Assembly (NCBI RefSeq): GCF_002154725.1 | Contig: NZ_MTAW01000114.1 | Location: 62,001 to 126,000, forward strand | Direction: 5' to 3' | Source: Nostoc sp. 106C | GTDB lineage: Bacteria > Cyanobacteriota > Cyanobacteriia > Cyanobacteriales > Nostocaceae | Length of the DNA: 64,000 nt | In this document: positions 45,815 to 54,717 of the stretch, piece by piece | Numbering within the stretch: position 1 is the stretch's first letter | Layout: the number at the start of each line of letters is the position of its first letter | Made by a program: the position numbers and the translations under genes | The notes under the pieces: model-generated | Database searches by the model: none | The model's input: only the letters and a program-made list of their open reading frames with translations | Told to the model about the DNA's origin: nothing

Positions 45815-48800
45815 TTACCGATACAACCAAACCCGCAGCAGCGAGAGTAATTGCTCAGTATCTACAGGTTTAGTAATATAATCTGATGCTCCGGCTTCGA
45901 TGCATTTTTCCCTATCACCTTGCATGGCTTTCGCAGTTAAAGCAATTATCGGCAGCGAACGAAATTGCTGTTGTTGACGGATAGCACGCGTTGTTTCATA
46001 ACCATCCATTTCTGGCATCATCACATCCATCAAGACGGCATTTATATCAGGATTCACTTGCAGAACTTCAATGCCATCTCTACCATTTTCAGCAAACAAT
46101 ACTTGCATTTGATAGCCTTCTAACAAGCTGGTGATTGCAAAGATATTCCGCATGTCGTCATCGATAATTAAAATCTTTTTATGTGCAAGTACCGGGTCGG
46201 AATTACGAAGTTTCTCTAACATTTGCCGCTTCGGCTGAGGTAAGTTTGCCTGGATGCGATGTAAAAATAAGGCAGTTTCATCGAGTAAACGCTCAGGCGA
46301 TCGCACATCTTTAATAATTATCGTTTCTGCTAGTCGTCGCAGTTGGGTTTCTTCTTGACGGGAGAGTTGTTTACCTGTATATACAATGATGGGAATTCTC
46401 CGTAAGTTGGGTTGTTTTTTAATTTGCTCAATTAGTTCCAACCCACTCATATCAGGCAGACCCAAATCCAGCACAATACAATCAATACGCTTGGATTGCA
46501 ATGTAGCTAACGCTGCTGCTGCTGTATTTACCGCCGTACTTTGAACATCGCCATTGCCGATCAGTTCAATAATACTGCGAGCTTGTACTGAATCATCCTC
46601 GATTACCAGTAAATTTTTTACCTTACGCTCGATAAAGCCTTTAATATCAATTAAAGCCTCAGTTAATTGTTCTTTAGAAACAGGCTTTTGCAAGTAAGCG
46701 ATCGCTCCTAACTCTAACCCGCGTTGCTGCCGATCATCAATAGAAAATATATGTACTGGAATGTGGCGAGTTTCCGAATCATGTTTAAGACGGTCTAGCA
46801 CCATCCAACCATCCATATCTGGCATACAAATATCTAATGTAATTGCATGAGGTTTAAACTGTTGTGCTAGCGTTAAACCTTGTTTACTGTCTAAAGCCAC
46901 CAAAACTTTAAACCCTTGTTGTCGTGCCATTTCTAGCAAGATGCGGGCAAATTTTACATCATCTTCAATCACCAGCAAAACTCTGTCACCTGGTTGAATT
47001 GTGTCTCTGTCGTCTGGAACTTCGGTTTGAAAAGTCGGAGAGATTGAGGCTGGAGGTGATTGGGAAACAGGGTGAAGTGGTGAAATTTTCTTCTGGCTAT
47101 CCTTCCTCTTGTCTTCAAAAATAATTTCTTCTTTATCTTGTTCCTTTGCCCGAACTCTCTGTATGGGTAGATAAAGAGTAAAAGTACTTCCCAACCCTGG
47201 TTGACTGACTAGTTCAATTCTGCCACCCAACAGATGAGCCAGTTGACGGCTGATAGATAAACCTAAGCCTGTTCCACCATATTTGCGGCTGGTTGTACCA
47301 TCTGCTTGTTGAAAAGCTTCAAAAATTAGTTGCTGTTTATCTGTGGGAATCCCAATACCTGTATCCCTCACTGCAAAAGCAACCGTATCGGCTTCTGCCA
47401 TGTTAACTTGTAAAGTTACTCCTCCCTGTTCTGTAAACTTAAAGGCGTTCGCCAACAAGTTATTCAGAATTTGTTGCAAGCGTTTGATATCAGTATTAAA
47501 TCCCCGCGGCAATCTTTCATCAAATTCTATATTAAAACTAAGTCTTTTCTCTTGAGCAATTTGACGGAATGTTGCTTGGATATGGCTTTGCAAATCTACA
47601 AAATATACCTGTTTATTTTCTAAAATAAAAGTGCCAGATTCAATTTTAGCCAAATCTAAAATTTCGTTGATTAGTTCTAATAGATCAGTACCAGCATTAT
47701 ATATGGTTTGGCTATATTCTATTTGTTTATCTGTTAAATTACCTTCAGGATTTTCTGACATTAATCTTGCTAAAATTAACAAGCTATTCAGGGGTGTCCG
47801 CAACTCATGAGACATATTCGCTAAAAATTCCGACTTATATTCAGAAGTTAAACTTAATTGTTTTGCTTTCTCTTCTAAAGCCAGCCTAGCTCGTTCAATT
47901 TGTTGATTTTTCTCCTCAACTTCTCGTTTTTGTACTGCTAACAACTCTGCCTTTTCTTCCAACTCTTCATTTAGCGTTTGTAATTCTTCGTTAGATTGTT
48001 GTAATTCCTCCTGTTGTTGCTTTAACAGTAATTGTGATTCTTCTAACTCCTGTGCCTGTTCTTGTAAAAGTAGATTGCTGTGCTTAAGTTCTTCTTGTTG
48101 GTTCTGTAATTGCTCAGTCAATGTTTGAGATTGTTGAAGTAGTTGCTGAGTTAGCATATCGGCATTAATAGCATTTAAAGCTATGCCAATTACTTCGCTA
48201 ACTTGCTCCAAAAAAATTAAATGCAATTTATTAAAATCTTGAAACGATGCTAATTCAATTACAGCAATTACCTGCTTTTCAAACAATACAGGTAAGACAA
48301 CAATATTTAATGGGGAAGCTTCTCCTAAGCCAGAATGAATCAGAATATAATCTTTGGGAACTTGTGTTAGTAAAATTCTCTGCCTTTCTAAAGCACACTG
48401 ACCTACCAATCCTTCTCCTAAGCGGAATTGATTGGCTAAATTTTTCCGCTCACTGTAAGCATAGCTAGCAAGTAACTTTAAGACAGGCTGATTGTCTAGG
48501 GCATCCATTACATAAAAAACGCCATGTTGTGCTCTCACTAAAGGCGCTAGCCGCGATAAGAGTAACTGAGTAACAGTTGCTAAATTTCTGCGTCCTTGAA
48601 GGAGATGACTAAAGTCAGCCAAATTTGACTTTAACCAATTTTCTTCCTCATTTTTTTGCTGGGTTTCTCGCAAATTAACAATCATTTGATTGAAACTGCG
48701 TGTCAGTAAACCTACCTCATCTTGGCGTTCTGTATTTGGTAAGTTAGCCGACAAATCACCATCAGCAATCTTTTTTGCTACGCGAGAAATTTGCCCTAGA

Positions 48801-49450
48801 GGTTTGGAAATATTGCGCGAGAGCAAATATCCAATCAAAGCTATCAATATAAAAGATGTGGGAATACCATAGGCAATAGTAGCAAGAGTTTCTCCTGCTG
48901 CGATTTTTGCTTTTCTGGAACGTTTATCTAATAATTGACGCTCTTCTGTTGTCATCTCCTCAGTCAGGTTGCGGATTCTATCCATTAACCGCTTTCCCTC
49001 ATTTTGAAGAACTACCTTCTGAGCAGCGTCAAAGCCCTGACTTTCTCGCAAGTCAATCACTCTTTGCATGATATTTATCCTTTCGGTAATCAGCGGCTCC
49101 AACATATCAAGACGACGTTGTTGATTGGGGTTATCAGAAGTTAAACTCCGCAGTTGTTTGATAGGTTGGTCTATGGATTTTATCGCCGTTTGATAAGGCT
49201 CTAAATAAGGCTTTGATCCGGTAATTATGTAACCACGCTGTCCAGTTTCAGCTTCTTGAAGTTTAGAACTTAGGTCTTCTAGTAGCCCAAGCACTTGGTA
49301 TGTATGGCTTTCCCAGGATGACGTTGTAATCAAGTCATTAGTAGTGCGATAGGAGATTACACCAATCGCGCTTAAAATTGCTAGACCCAGAGCAAAACTA
49401 GCTCCGATTTTGCTTCCAATCTTCAAACGCTTTAACATTTTAAATGTCAA
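45815..49450 (-). CDS. CHASE3-HAMP-GAF hybrid histidine kinase with three receiver domains
   Basis: A 1211-residue membrane sensor. TM1 (about 13-32), a periplasmic CHASE3-type helical domain (about 35-185; LQEAETGQRGYIITG), TM2 (about 190-210), HAMP (210-265), GAF (280-430), a long Gln/Glu-rich coiled coil (430-545), HisKA with the phospho-His in FLANMSHELRTPLNS, and HATPase (GTGIGI, GGTGLGLSIS). Then three REC domains at about 830-945 (AITLDICMPDMDG), 950-1070 (CIVLDLGLPDMSG) and 1085-1205 (AVLMDVMMPEMDG), with LVIEDD, LVIEDD and LIIDDD acidic pairs. All expected phospho-acceptors are present. It is likely a phosphorelay hub. No output gene is adjacent apart from GH13 downstream. Confidence 0.93.
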   Translation of the reverse strand: MTFKMLKRLKIGSKIGASFALGLAILSAIGVISYRTTNDLITTSSWESHTYQVLGLLEDLSSKLQEAETGQRGYIITGSKPYLEPYQTAIKSIDQPIKQLRSLTSDNPNQQRRLDMLEPLITERINIMQRVIDLRESQGFDAAQKVVLQNEGKRLMDRIRNLTEEMTTEERQLLDKRSRKAKIAAGETLATIAYGIPTSFILIALIGYLLSRNISKPLGQISRVAKKIADGDLSANLPNTERQDEVGLLTRSFNQMIVNLRETQQKNEEENWLKSNLADFSHLLQGRRNLATVTQLLLSRLAPLVRAQHGVFYVMDALDNQPVLKLLASYAYSERKNLANQFRLGEGLVGQCALERQRILLTQVPKDYILIHSGLGEASPLNIVVLPVLFEKQVIAVIELASFQDFNKLHLIFLEQVSEVIGIALNAINADMLTQQLLQQSQTLTEQLQNQQEELKHSNLLLQEQAQELEESQLLLKQQQEELQQSNEELQTLNEELEEKAELLAVQKREVEEKNQQIERARLALEEKAKQLSLTSEYKSEFLANMSHELRTPLNSLLILARLMSENPEGNLTDKQIEYSQTIYNAGTDLLELINEILDLAKIESGTFILENKQVYFVDLQSHIQATFRQIAQEKRLSFNIEFDERLPRGFNTDIKRLQQILNNLLANAFKFTEQGGVTLQVNMAEADTVAFAVRDTGIGIPTDKQQLIFEAFQQADGTTSRKYGGTGLGLSISRQLAHLLGGRIELVSQPGLGSTFTLYLPIQRVRAKEQDKEEIIFEDKRKDSQKKISPLHPVSQSPPASISPTFQTEVPDDRDTIQPGDRVLLVIEDDVKFARILLEMARQQGFKVLVALDSKQGLTLAQQFKPHAITLDICMPDMDGWMVLDRLKHDSETRHIPVHIFSIDDRQQRGLELGAIAYLQKPVSKEQLTEALIDIKGFIERKVKNLLVIEDDSVQARSIIELIGNGDVQSTAVNTAAAALATLQSKRIDCIVLDLGLPDMSGLELIEQIKKQPNLRRIPIIVYTGKQLSRQEETQLRRLAETIIIKDVRSPERLLDETALFLHRIQANLPQPKRQMLEKLRNSDPVLAHKKILIIDDDMRNIFAITSLLEGYQMQVLFAENGRDGIEVLQVNPDINAVLMDVMMPEMDGYETTRAIRQQQQFRSLPIIALTAKAMQGDREKCIEAGASDYITKPVDTEQLLSLLRVWLYR

Positions 49451-49764
49451 TTTCGGCTATATCGGCTTTCAAAACTTACTTTTACTGTCTTATTTCAATA
49501 AAAAAGACATTACATAATTTAGTAGCAGTACATTTTTAACAGTTTTTATAGTATTTTAACAGAAAGTAATATAAATGTGATGTTTAGATAATTAAGTATA
49601 AAAAATAAGTTCATAAAAACTAGCGTTCATCCTATAGATTAATAACTTGTTTCTAGAGAATTAAGTTATTAATCTATACATTTTAACTTTTGATAGATAA
49701 TAAAATAAATAACTTGCACTATAAATTAAATAGAGATTAGCTTTTATCAGAACTGGGGATTGCA
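49451..49764. other. Divergent promoter region with a 16-bp perfect inverted repeat
   Basis: About 314 bp between the divergent hybrid kinase and the 71-residue gene. It contains the long inverted repeat at 49633-49678; otherwise it is A/T-rich. Confidence 0.6.
49633..49678. promoter_or_regulatory. 16-bp perfect inverted repeat in a divergent intergenic region
   Basis: TATAGATTAATAACTT (49633-49648) is exactly complementary to AAGTTATTAATCTATA (49663-49678), 14-nt loop containing TCTAGAGA. It is placed 87 bp upstream of the ATG at 49765. It could be a regulator-binding site or a 5' leader hairpin; no T-tract marks it as a terminator. Confidence 0.45.
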
Positions 49765-49980
49765 ATGAGTGTAAGAAGTTTAACAATACCCAAATTTAAT
49801 CAAGGACAAACAGTAGAATTTACTGGCGGTGCAGGAATGATAGTTAAATGCAGCCCTAATTCTCAAACTTGGGCTTATCTTGTTGAAATGGAAATGGGAG
49901 AAGAACCAGAAATAGGTAGGATTGGTTATGAAACTACTATTTTGTTATTTGAGACGGATATTGCCTTGTCAGTCAAGTAG
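49765..49980 (+). CDS. Small conserved protein, unknown function
   Basis: A 71-residue soluble protein. GQTVEFTGGAGMIVKCSPNSQTWAYLVEME looks like a small beta-barrel (SH3-like). A good GGGGA ribosome site precedes the ATG by about 6 nt, and a strong terminator follows at 50116-50144, so the gene is real and monocistronic. Similar short proteins occur in cyanobacteria, but I cannot name a function. Confidence 0.7.
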   Translation: MSVRSLTIPKFNQGQTVEFTGGAGMIVKCSPNSQTWAYLVEMEMGEEPEIGRIGYETTILLFETDIALSVK

Positions 49981-50115
49981 ATTGTTGCCGCTTGAGTTTC
50001 AATCTGATGTTGCTCAAAGCTATTATCGTTTGCAAAAATATAAATATAAAAGTATATTTATGCCAATCAATTTCTCAGTTATTAATTTGATAATTCGTTG
50101 AGTAAAATATTGATA

Positions 50116-50144
50116 AGCAGTCTACAGACAGACTGCTTTTTTTA
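50116..50144 (+). terminator. Rho-independent terminator
   Basis: AGCAGTCT (50116-50123), loop ACAGAC, AGACTGCT (50130-50137), then a run of seven T. It ends the 49765-49980 transcript and faces the convergent minus-strand gene. Confidence 0.8.
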
Positions 50145-50159
50145 TGGTAAAGAATGTTA

Positions 50160-50843
50160 TTAAACTTTATTAATAACAGAACTAACAAGTGGATGATAAA
50201 TATGGAAATCTTCAACTCCATTAGCCTCTAAAATAGTTCTTGCAGCTGCAATTTGGATATCTGTACCGCCTAAAACCAATAGATAACCATCCAAAGCCAA
50301 AAAACTTTTATAATGTCCGACAATATTTTCAGGTATTTTTAATATTATCCATTTATCTTTACTAAATACCTTGACTTCTCTAAGAGTTTCATTAAGTAGC
50401 CTTCCTTGAGTAACAAGAGAAACTTGATTCATTGGATAGCCTGCTACTTTTAATTCTATTAGAGCCTGTTCAGTATTGTGGTGATTAAAAAACAGAGCAA
50501 CTGCGTTTTTATAACGACCTGTTGAAAGTGAGGACACTGAAGAAGCTGCCCATCGTTGAGTGCTACCTTGGCTAAGAATCTTTTCAACCATGCTAATTTC
50601 TTCTGGTGTAGCTTTTACTATCACTAAGTAGTAACCCTGGGAAACTAAATCGATCAAAGCTTTTCTTTCGTCTTCAGGAATTCCCAAACCTACTAATACA
50701 CCGTGTAGACTACTAGTGACGGCACAAACTACAGATACTTTAATCATCGGGAAATTAGCACCTATTAATCGGAAAACTGCTAATTCTACGTCAGAAAATT
50801 TTGCAAAAACACCTACTGCTATTTGCTGTTTTGTTAATGTCAT
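50160..50843 (-). CDS. General stress protein 17M-like, duplicated-domain protein
   Basis: A 227-residue protein. Two halves carry the same pattern: AVGVFAKFSDVELAVFRLIGANFPMIKVSVV with ALIDLVSQGYYLVIVKATPEEI in the first, and AVALFFNHHNTEQALIELKVAGYPMNQVSLV with LALDGYLLVLGGTDIQIAAARTILEANG in the second. The pattern fits the YflT/GSP17M-type domain of general stress proteins. The glycine-rich region often found between halves is largely missing. I use the ATG at 50841-50843 (MTLTKQQIAVGVF); the longer frame begins at TTG 50918, and neither has a clear ribosome site. It lies near csbD, another stress-type gene. Confidence 0.65.
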   Translation of the reverse strand: MTLTKQQIAVGVFAKFSDVELAVFRLIGANFPMIKVSVVCAVTSSLHGVLVGLGIPEDERKALIDLVSQGYYLVIVKATPEEISMVEKILSQGSTQRWAASSVSSLSTGRYKNAVALFFNHHNTEQALIELKVAGYPMNQVSLVTQGRLLNETLREVKVFSKDKWIILKIPENIVGHYKSFLALDGYLLVLGGTDIQIAAARTILEANGVEDFHIYHPLVSSVINKV

Positions 50844-51148
50844 TTTTTTATTATTGCGATCGCTAGCTAGATAAATTACCAGTTCTTGTCTCTGTACGCC
50901 GCCTATCTCCAGAGCCAAAACCCTTTATCTGGGGATGTAATTGGTAATATATCTGCTTCTATCTCAAGATTTTGGTTGTGAATCTTGAAGATGAATCGAA
51001 TTATTAATAAGCTATATATTACGAATAAGAAAAAAAAGCTCAACTCTATTCTCTAGATAGAAGCATCCTCAAAAATAAACCGATATTCTATAAACATTGG
51101 ATGGCTTAATAAGCCTCAAGTAAACATAGAAAATAACAGGAGCATATT

Positions 51149-51331
51149 ATGAGTCTTGAAGATAGAGCTAAAGCTGTTGCCAAAAATATTGAAGGTAAAG
51201 TTCAAGAAGCAGTCGGTGAAGTTACTGGTAATCCTAACGACAAAGCAGAAGGTCAAGCAAAGCAAGCAGAATCTCAGGTTCGGCATACAGCCGAAAACCT
51301 TAAGGATGAAGTGAAGAAGGCGTTAGACTAA
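51149..51331 (+). CDS. CsbD family stress-response protein
   Basis: A 60-residue highly charged, Gly/Ala/Lys-rich protein with the CsbD pattern: EDRAKAVAKNIEGKVQEAVGEVTGNPNDKAEGQAKQAE. CsbD proteins are small, abundant and induced by general stress, function unknown. AGGAG lies about 8 nt before the ATG. A 16-bp perfect hairpin follows 20 bp after the stop, so it is a single-gene transcript. Confidence 0.9.
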   Translation: MSLEDRAKAVAKNIEGKVQEAVGEVTGNPNDKAEGQAKQAESQVRHTAENLKDEVKKALD

Positions 51332-51351
51332 ATAACAGTTACTTCAGGAAT

Positions 51352-51391
51352 AAGAAATAGTAAAAATAAACGATCATTTTTACTATTTCTT
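51352..51391 (+). terminator. Terminator hairpin after csbD
   Basis: AAGAAATAGTAAAAAT (51352-51367) pairs exactly with ATTTTTACTATTTCTT (51376-51391), 8-nt loop. The T-rich 3' arm can serve as the termination tract. Confidence 0.65.
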
Positions 51392-51463
51392 CTTGATTCA
51401 GATAATCACAGTCTTGTTAAAAATTCCCATAGCTTTGATTTATTACTAGATTTAGGTTAAAAA

Positions 51464-51673
51464 ATGATGATTAATATAGCTTTTACTTACCTTTTAACAC
51501 AAGCATCTGTAGCATCAGAAAGTTCTAGCTATTCTCTCGCTTTAACAACTGTTTTAATTGTAGGTTTTGTTGCAGCCGCACTTATCGGCTCTATTGCTTG
51601 GTACAATTCCAAACGTCCTGTAGGCTGGGAAGATAAAGAACGTCCCGATTTCGTTCCAGATGTTGATAAGTAA
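51464..51673 (+). CDS. Probable photosystem II assembly protein Psb35
   Basis: A 69-residue protein. An N-terminal hydrophobic or signal-like stretch (residues 1-20), then one transmembrane helix (about 27-47: LTTVLIVGFVAAALIGSIAW). A conserved cytosolic tail follows: YNSKRPVGWEDKERPDFVPDVDK. The SIAWYNSKRP-GWE-RPD-VP signature recalls the cyanobacterial Psb35 group (Ssl2148 type), reported with the CP47 assembly module; that is from memory. ATG at 51464 or 51467. If correct, it is the second photosystem gene in the window. Confidence 0.55.
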   Translation: MMINIAFTYLLTQASVASESSSYSLALTTVLIVGFVAAALIGSIAWYNSKRPVGWEDKERPDFVPDVDK

Positions 51674-51763
51674 TTGAATTAGTGTCTCCTTATTTGCCAT
51701 AGTGTTTATAGTGTTCGCTATTTTCCATAGCGGACGCTATTTTATTAATGTGAGTGGGAAATA

Positions 51764-52867
51764 TTATTTAGGTAAACTGATAGTAAATGTACTACCATAT
51801 CCAGGCTCAGATTCTACGTTAATTGCACCTTGATGTGATTCTATGATGTAGCGAGATAGGTAAAGTCCTAAACCACTACCTGAACCTGTATGTTTACCCG
51901 GACGAAATCGCTCAAATAAAATTGCTTGGTCTTGTTGAGAAATTCCTGGGCCTGTATCTTGAATTTTAATCAGTACATTATTTACATCTAAATATAAACT
52001 TACATCTATATAACCTGTTGTAGTAAATTTAATTGCATTTCCTATAATGTTGGTTAAAACTCGCCGCAATTCTATGCGATCGCCCATTACTATAGTTACT
52101 GTTTCTGACTCAAAATCGAGCTTTTTATCTAGTTCAGCCTTTAATACTAAGTTCTTTTCTTCCGCCAGTGGCTTCAATTCTTGAGTAACTTCCCAAACTA
52201 GTTCTCTAATATCGAAGGGATAAAAACTTAGATTTTTACAACCAGCTTCATGTCTATAAACTTCTAATAAGGTATTCACCATTGCCAGCAAATCTTGATT
52301 ACTGCCAATCATAGTATTAATAATTTGAGTAAATTCTGGTGTACCAGAGCTAAACATTCCTTCTTGCATTAATTTTAATACTCTATTTGCAGCCGCTAGA
52401 GGCGTCCGTAAATCGTGAGTAAACCGCGAAACGAAATCTTCCCGTAAGTTAGCCATGTGATCGCGTTCGTCTATAGTGTGCTTCAAACGCAAAAGAGAAC
52501 GAACCCGTGCATTTAACTCATCTGGGTCAAATGGTTTACGAATAAAATCATCAGCACCTGCATCAAGCCCTTCGACAACACTAGAGTAAATGTGTGCGGT
52601 AATTAATAAGATAGGAATGTATGGCAAAGTTTGATGTTGGCGAATGCGGCGAGTGAATTCATAGCCATCTAACTCTGGCATCATAATATCAAGCAGAATT
52701 AAGTCTGGTGGCGACTGCTCAACTATAGCCAAAGCAGTTTTACTATCTTGCGCCAAAATAACTTCATAGTCATCTTCTTGTAAGACTGTTTCTAAGAGTA
52801 GTAAATTGTCATAAACATCATCAACAACCAAGATGTTGTCTTTTTTAACAGGATTTTTTAGTGACAT
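51764..52867 (-). CDS. Response-regulator histidine kinase (REC-HisKA-HATPase)
   Basis: A 367-residue soluble kinase with an N-terminal receiver (about 10-125: ILVVDDVYDNLLLLE, LILLDIMMPELDGYEF, DFIRKPFDP). HisKA follows with the phospho-His in FVSRFTHDLRTPLAAANR (about 145-210), then HATPase (about 250-365) with NIIGNAIKFT, IQDTGPGIS and GSGSGLGLYLSR. The absence of a sensor domain means it reads input through its receiver, as a relay kinase. It is divergent from the second NarL-type regulator (345-bp gap), a plausible cognate. Confidence 0.92.
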   Translation of the reverse strand: MSLKNPVKKDNILVVDDVYDNLLLLETVLQEDDYEVILAQDSKTALAIVEQSPPDLILLDIMMPELDGYEFTRRIRQHQTLPYIPILLITAHIYSSVVEGLDAGADDFIRKPFDPDELNARVRSLLRLKHTIDERDHMANLREDFVSRFTHDLRTPLAAANRVLKLMQEGMFSSGTPEFTQIINTMIGSNQDLLAMVNTLLEVYRHEAGCKNLSFYPFDIRELVWEVTQELKPLAEEKNLVLKAELDKKLDFESETVTIVMGDRIELRRVLTNIIGNAIKFTTTGYIDVSLYLDVNNVLIKIQDTGPGISQQDQAILFERFRPGKHTGSGSGLGLYLSRYIIESHQGAINVESEPGYGSTFTISLPK

Positions 52868-53212
52868 GGCTAATTAGAAAATTATCTGCTTAAATGTGCT
52901 AACTTTAATACACAATTCTTGAATTAAACTTTCATGAGTTGAACGAAATTATATTTTTATCTATCTTAAGCCGATCTTGTTTAGTTAATTATATTAAACA
53001 AAAAATCTATCTACTGATAGATGCATAAAAACATATTTAAAATTTTTAGCAAAATTTTCAGCTATTAGCCTTTCAGATAAAGGGTTTACGACTTTAGTTA
53101 GATGTATTTTTTATAAAATTACTATCATCTCCCTTTTGGTATAAACTTCAAAGTAAGATAGCAAAGTTATTTTATTCTGTACTTTAGATAGACCCGGATA
53201 GAGGTAACAGCC
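52868..53212. other. Divergent promoter region between REC-kinase and NarL-type gene
   Basis: 345 bp. It contains ATCTATC-N4-GATAGAT at 53005-53022, comparable to a site upstream of the other NarL-type gene (39392-39409); otherwise A/T-rich, no gene. Confidence 0.5.
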
Positions 53213-53926
53213 ATGAGTGAGATTAAGGTCGTTGTGATTGAAGACCACAACCTTACCAGAATAGGCTTACGGGCTGCTTTACAAGCTGAGGCAGACATTA
53301 AAATTATTGGTGAGGCTGCCAACGCGACGGATGGATTGCAACTTCTGTTGAAGCTAAAGCCAGATGTTGCCACTATCGACATTGGTTTACCAGATATGGA
53401 TGGCATCGAATTGACACGCAGGTACAGGCAAAGCCAACAAGACAATCAAGACCTGACGACAAAAGTTTTGATTCTGACAATGCAAAACAGCGAGGAAGCT
53501 GTTTTGGCTGCGTTTGGAGCAGGGGCAGATTCTTATTGCATGAAGGATATTGAGAGCGATCGCTTAGTAGATGCAGTGAAAACTACTTATACAGGTAGCC
53601 CTTGGATTGACCCAGCAATAGCGGATGTTGTACTCAAGCAGGTACGCCTAGATAGTGTCACCGGAGGCACAAGTGGAAAAAGGGTGATGATTGATGGTCT
53701 TGACTCAGAACTTGAGAAAACTATAGAAACTTGTCCATTGACTCCGCGAGAAATGGAAGTGTTGGAGTTGATTGTTGCTGGTCATGATAACGCAGAAATT
53801 GCTAACAAACTTTATCTGACTATCGGTACTGTTAAAACTCACGTTCGAGGTATTTTAAGTAAACTCTGTGTTGCTGACAGAACCCAAGCGGCTGTTAGGG
53901 CTTTGCGTGCTGGTTTGGTGCATTAA
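53213..53926 (+). CDS. NarL/LuxR-type response regulator, paralogue 2
   Basis: A 237-residue regulator with REC (about 4-125; VVVIEDHNLTRIGLRAAL, phospho-Asp in VATIDIGLPDMDG, YCMKDIE) and LuxR HTH (about 168-232; LTPREMEVLELIVAG, NAEIANKLYLTIGTVKTHVRGIL). It aligns over the whole length with the 39637-40353 product. GAGGTAA lies about 8 nt before the ATG. It is divergent from the REC-kinase gene, so the two may form a two-component pair. Confidence 0.92.
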   Translation: MSEIKVVVIEDHNLTRIGLRAALQAEADIKIIGEAANATDGLQLLLKLKPDVATIDIGLPDMDGIELTRRYRQSQQDNQDLTTKVLILTMQNSEEAVLAAFGAGADSYCMKDIESDRLVDAVKTTYTGSPWIDPAIADVVLKQVRLDSVTGGTSGKRVMIDGLDSELEKTIETCPLTPREMEVLELIVAGHDNAEIANKLYLTIGTVKTHVRGILSKLCVADRTQAAVRALRAGLVH

Positions 53927-54224
53927 AGGTTAGTAATATGCGATCGCTAATATCGAATTAGTTAGATACTGATCGTTGAGGCTAAAGCAGATACACAAAA
54001 ACAGATGACACTGAGAGCTTTTTTACTCTGCAATTAGGCAACACTTTGAATTCAAAATTTAGTATGACACGGAGACTAGGCTGACTTTTTTTCTCCATGT
54101 TTCCATCTTCAATATAATATTGGCTAGATGACCCTGTGGTAGCTTATGGTATTTTGGATTGTGAAAAAGTTACTGCATAAGTGCTTGAACAATTAATCTG
54201 TCACAATCATTTTTCACAATAGTA
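53927..54224. other. Intergenic region, nothing recognised
   Basis: About 300 bp between convergent genes, with no ORF and no strong hairpin that I can define. Confidence 0.5.
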
Positions 54225-54629
54225 TTAGATTTCGGTTACTGGTTTGACCAAATTTAAATCATAAGGGCGCTCAGTATCATCCTCACCTAAATACTCACCA
54301 TTTTGAATCTCTAAAATTACTAGTGGAATTGAACCAGGATTTTCTACTTTATGCAGGGTGGCGGCTGGAACATAGGTTGACTCGTTGCGATTCAATAATA
54401 TTTCGCGATCGCCACAAGTTACCTTGGCAACACCAGAGACTACAACCCAATGTTCATTACGATGATAATGGATTTGAGGTTTAATGCCGTGCCGAGGCTT
54501 GATTTCTACACGGCTAATTCTATAATTATCGCCCTCTTCTACAAGCTCTACGTTCCCCCAGTATCTTGCACCGGAATGGGAAGAAGATGGAGCAGTGTTA
54601 GATTGATCGTTGTTCTCATGCTCTGTCAT
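54225..54629 (-). CDS. Cupin-domain protein (mannose-6-phosphate isomerase type II C-terminal-like)
   Basis: A 134-residue single cupin. Visible are RYWGNVELVEEGDNYRISRVEIKPRHGIKPQIHYHRNEHWVVVSG, with the metal-binding HxH(x)nE pattern in IHYHRNEHW, then STYVPAATLHKVENPG carrying the second-motif His. The sequence resembles the C-terminal isomerase domain of bifunctional ManC/PMI proteins, which interconvert mannose-6-P and fructose-6-P. As a stand-alone domain its activity is not certain. The N-terminal ~20 residues are a Ser/Asn-rich tail. ATG start. Confidence 0.85.
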   Translation of the reverse strand: MTEHENNDQSNTAPSSSHSGARYWGNVELVEEGDNYRISRVEIKPRHGIKPQIHYHRNEHWVVVSGVAKVTCGDREILLNRNESTYVPAATLHKVENPGSIPLVILEIQNGEYLGEDDTERPYDLNLVKPVTEI

Positions 54630-54717
54630 AACTAGTTTCTCAACCTGCGATCGCTATTGTTTTGTCAATAATCTAGCTTAAAAGAGTTAAGCTGAGGGTA
54701 AGTCAGCATTTTTTTAT

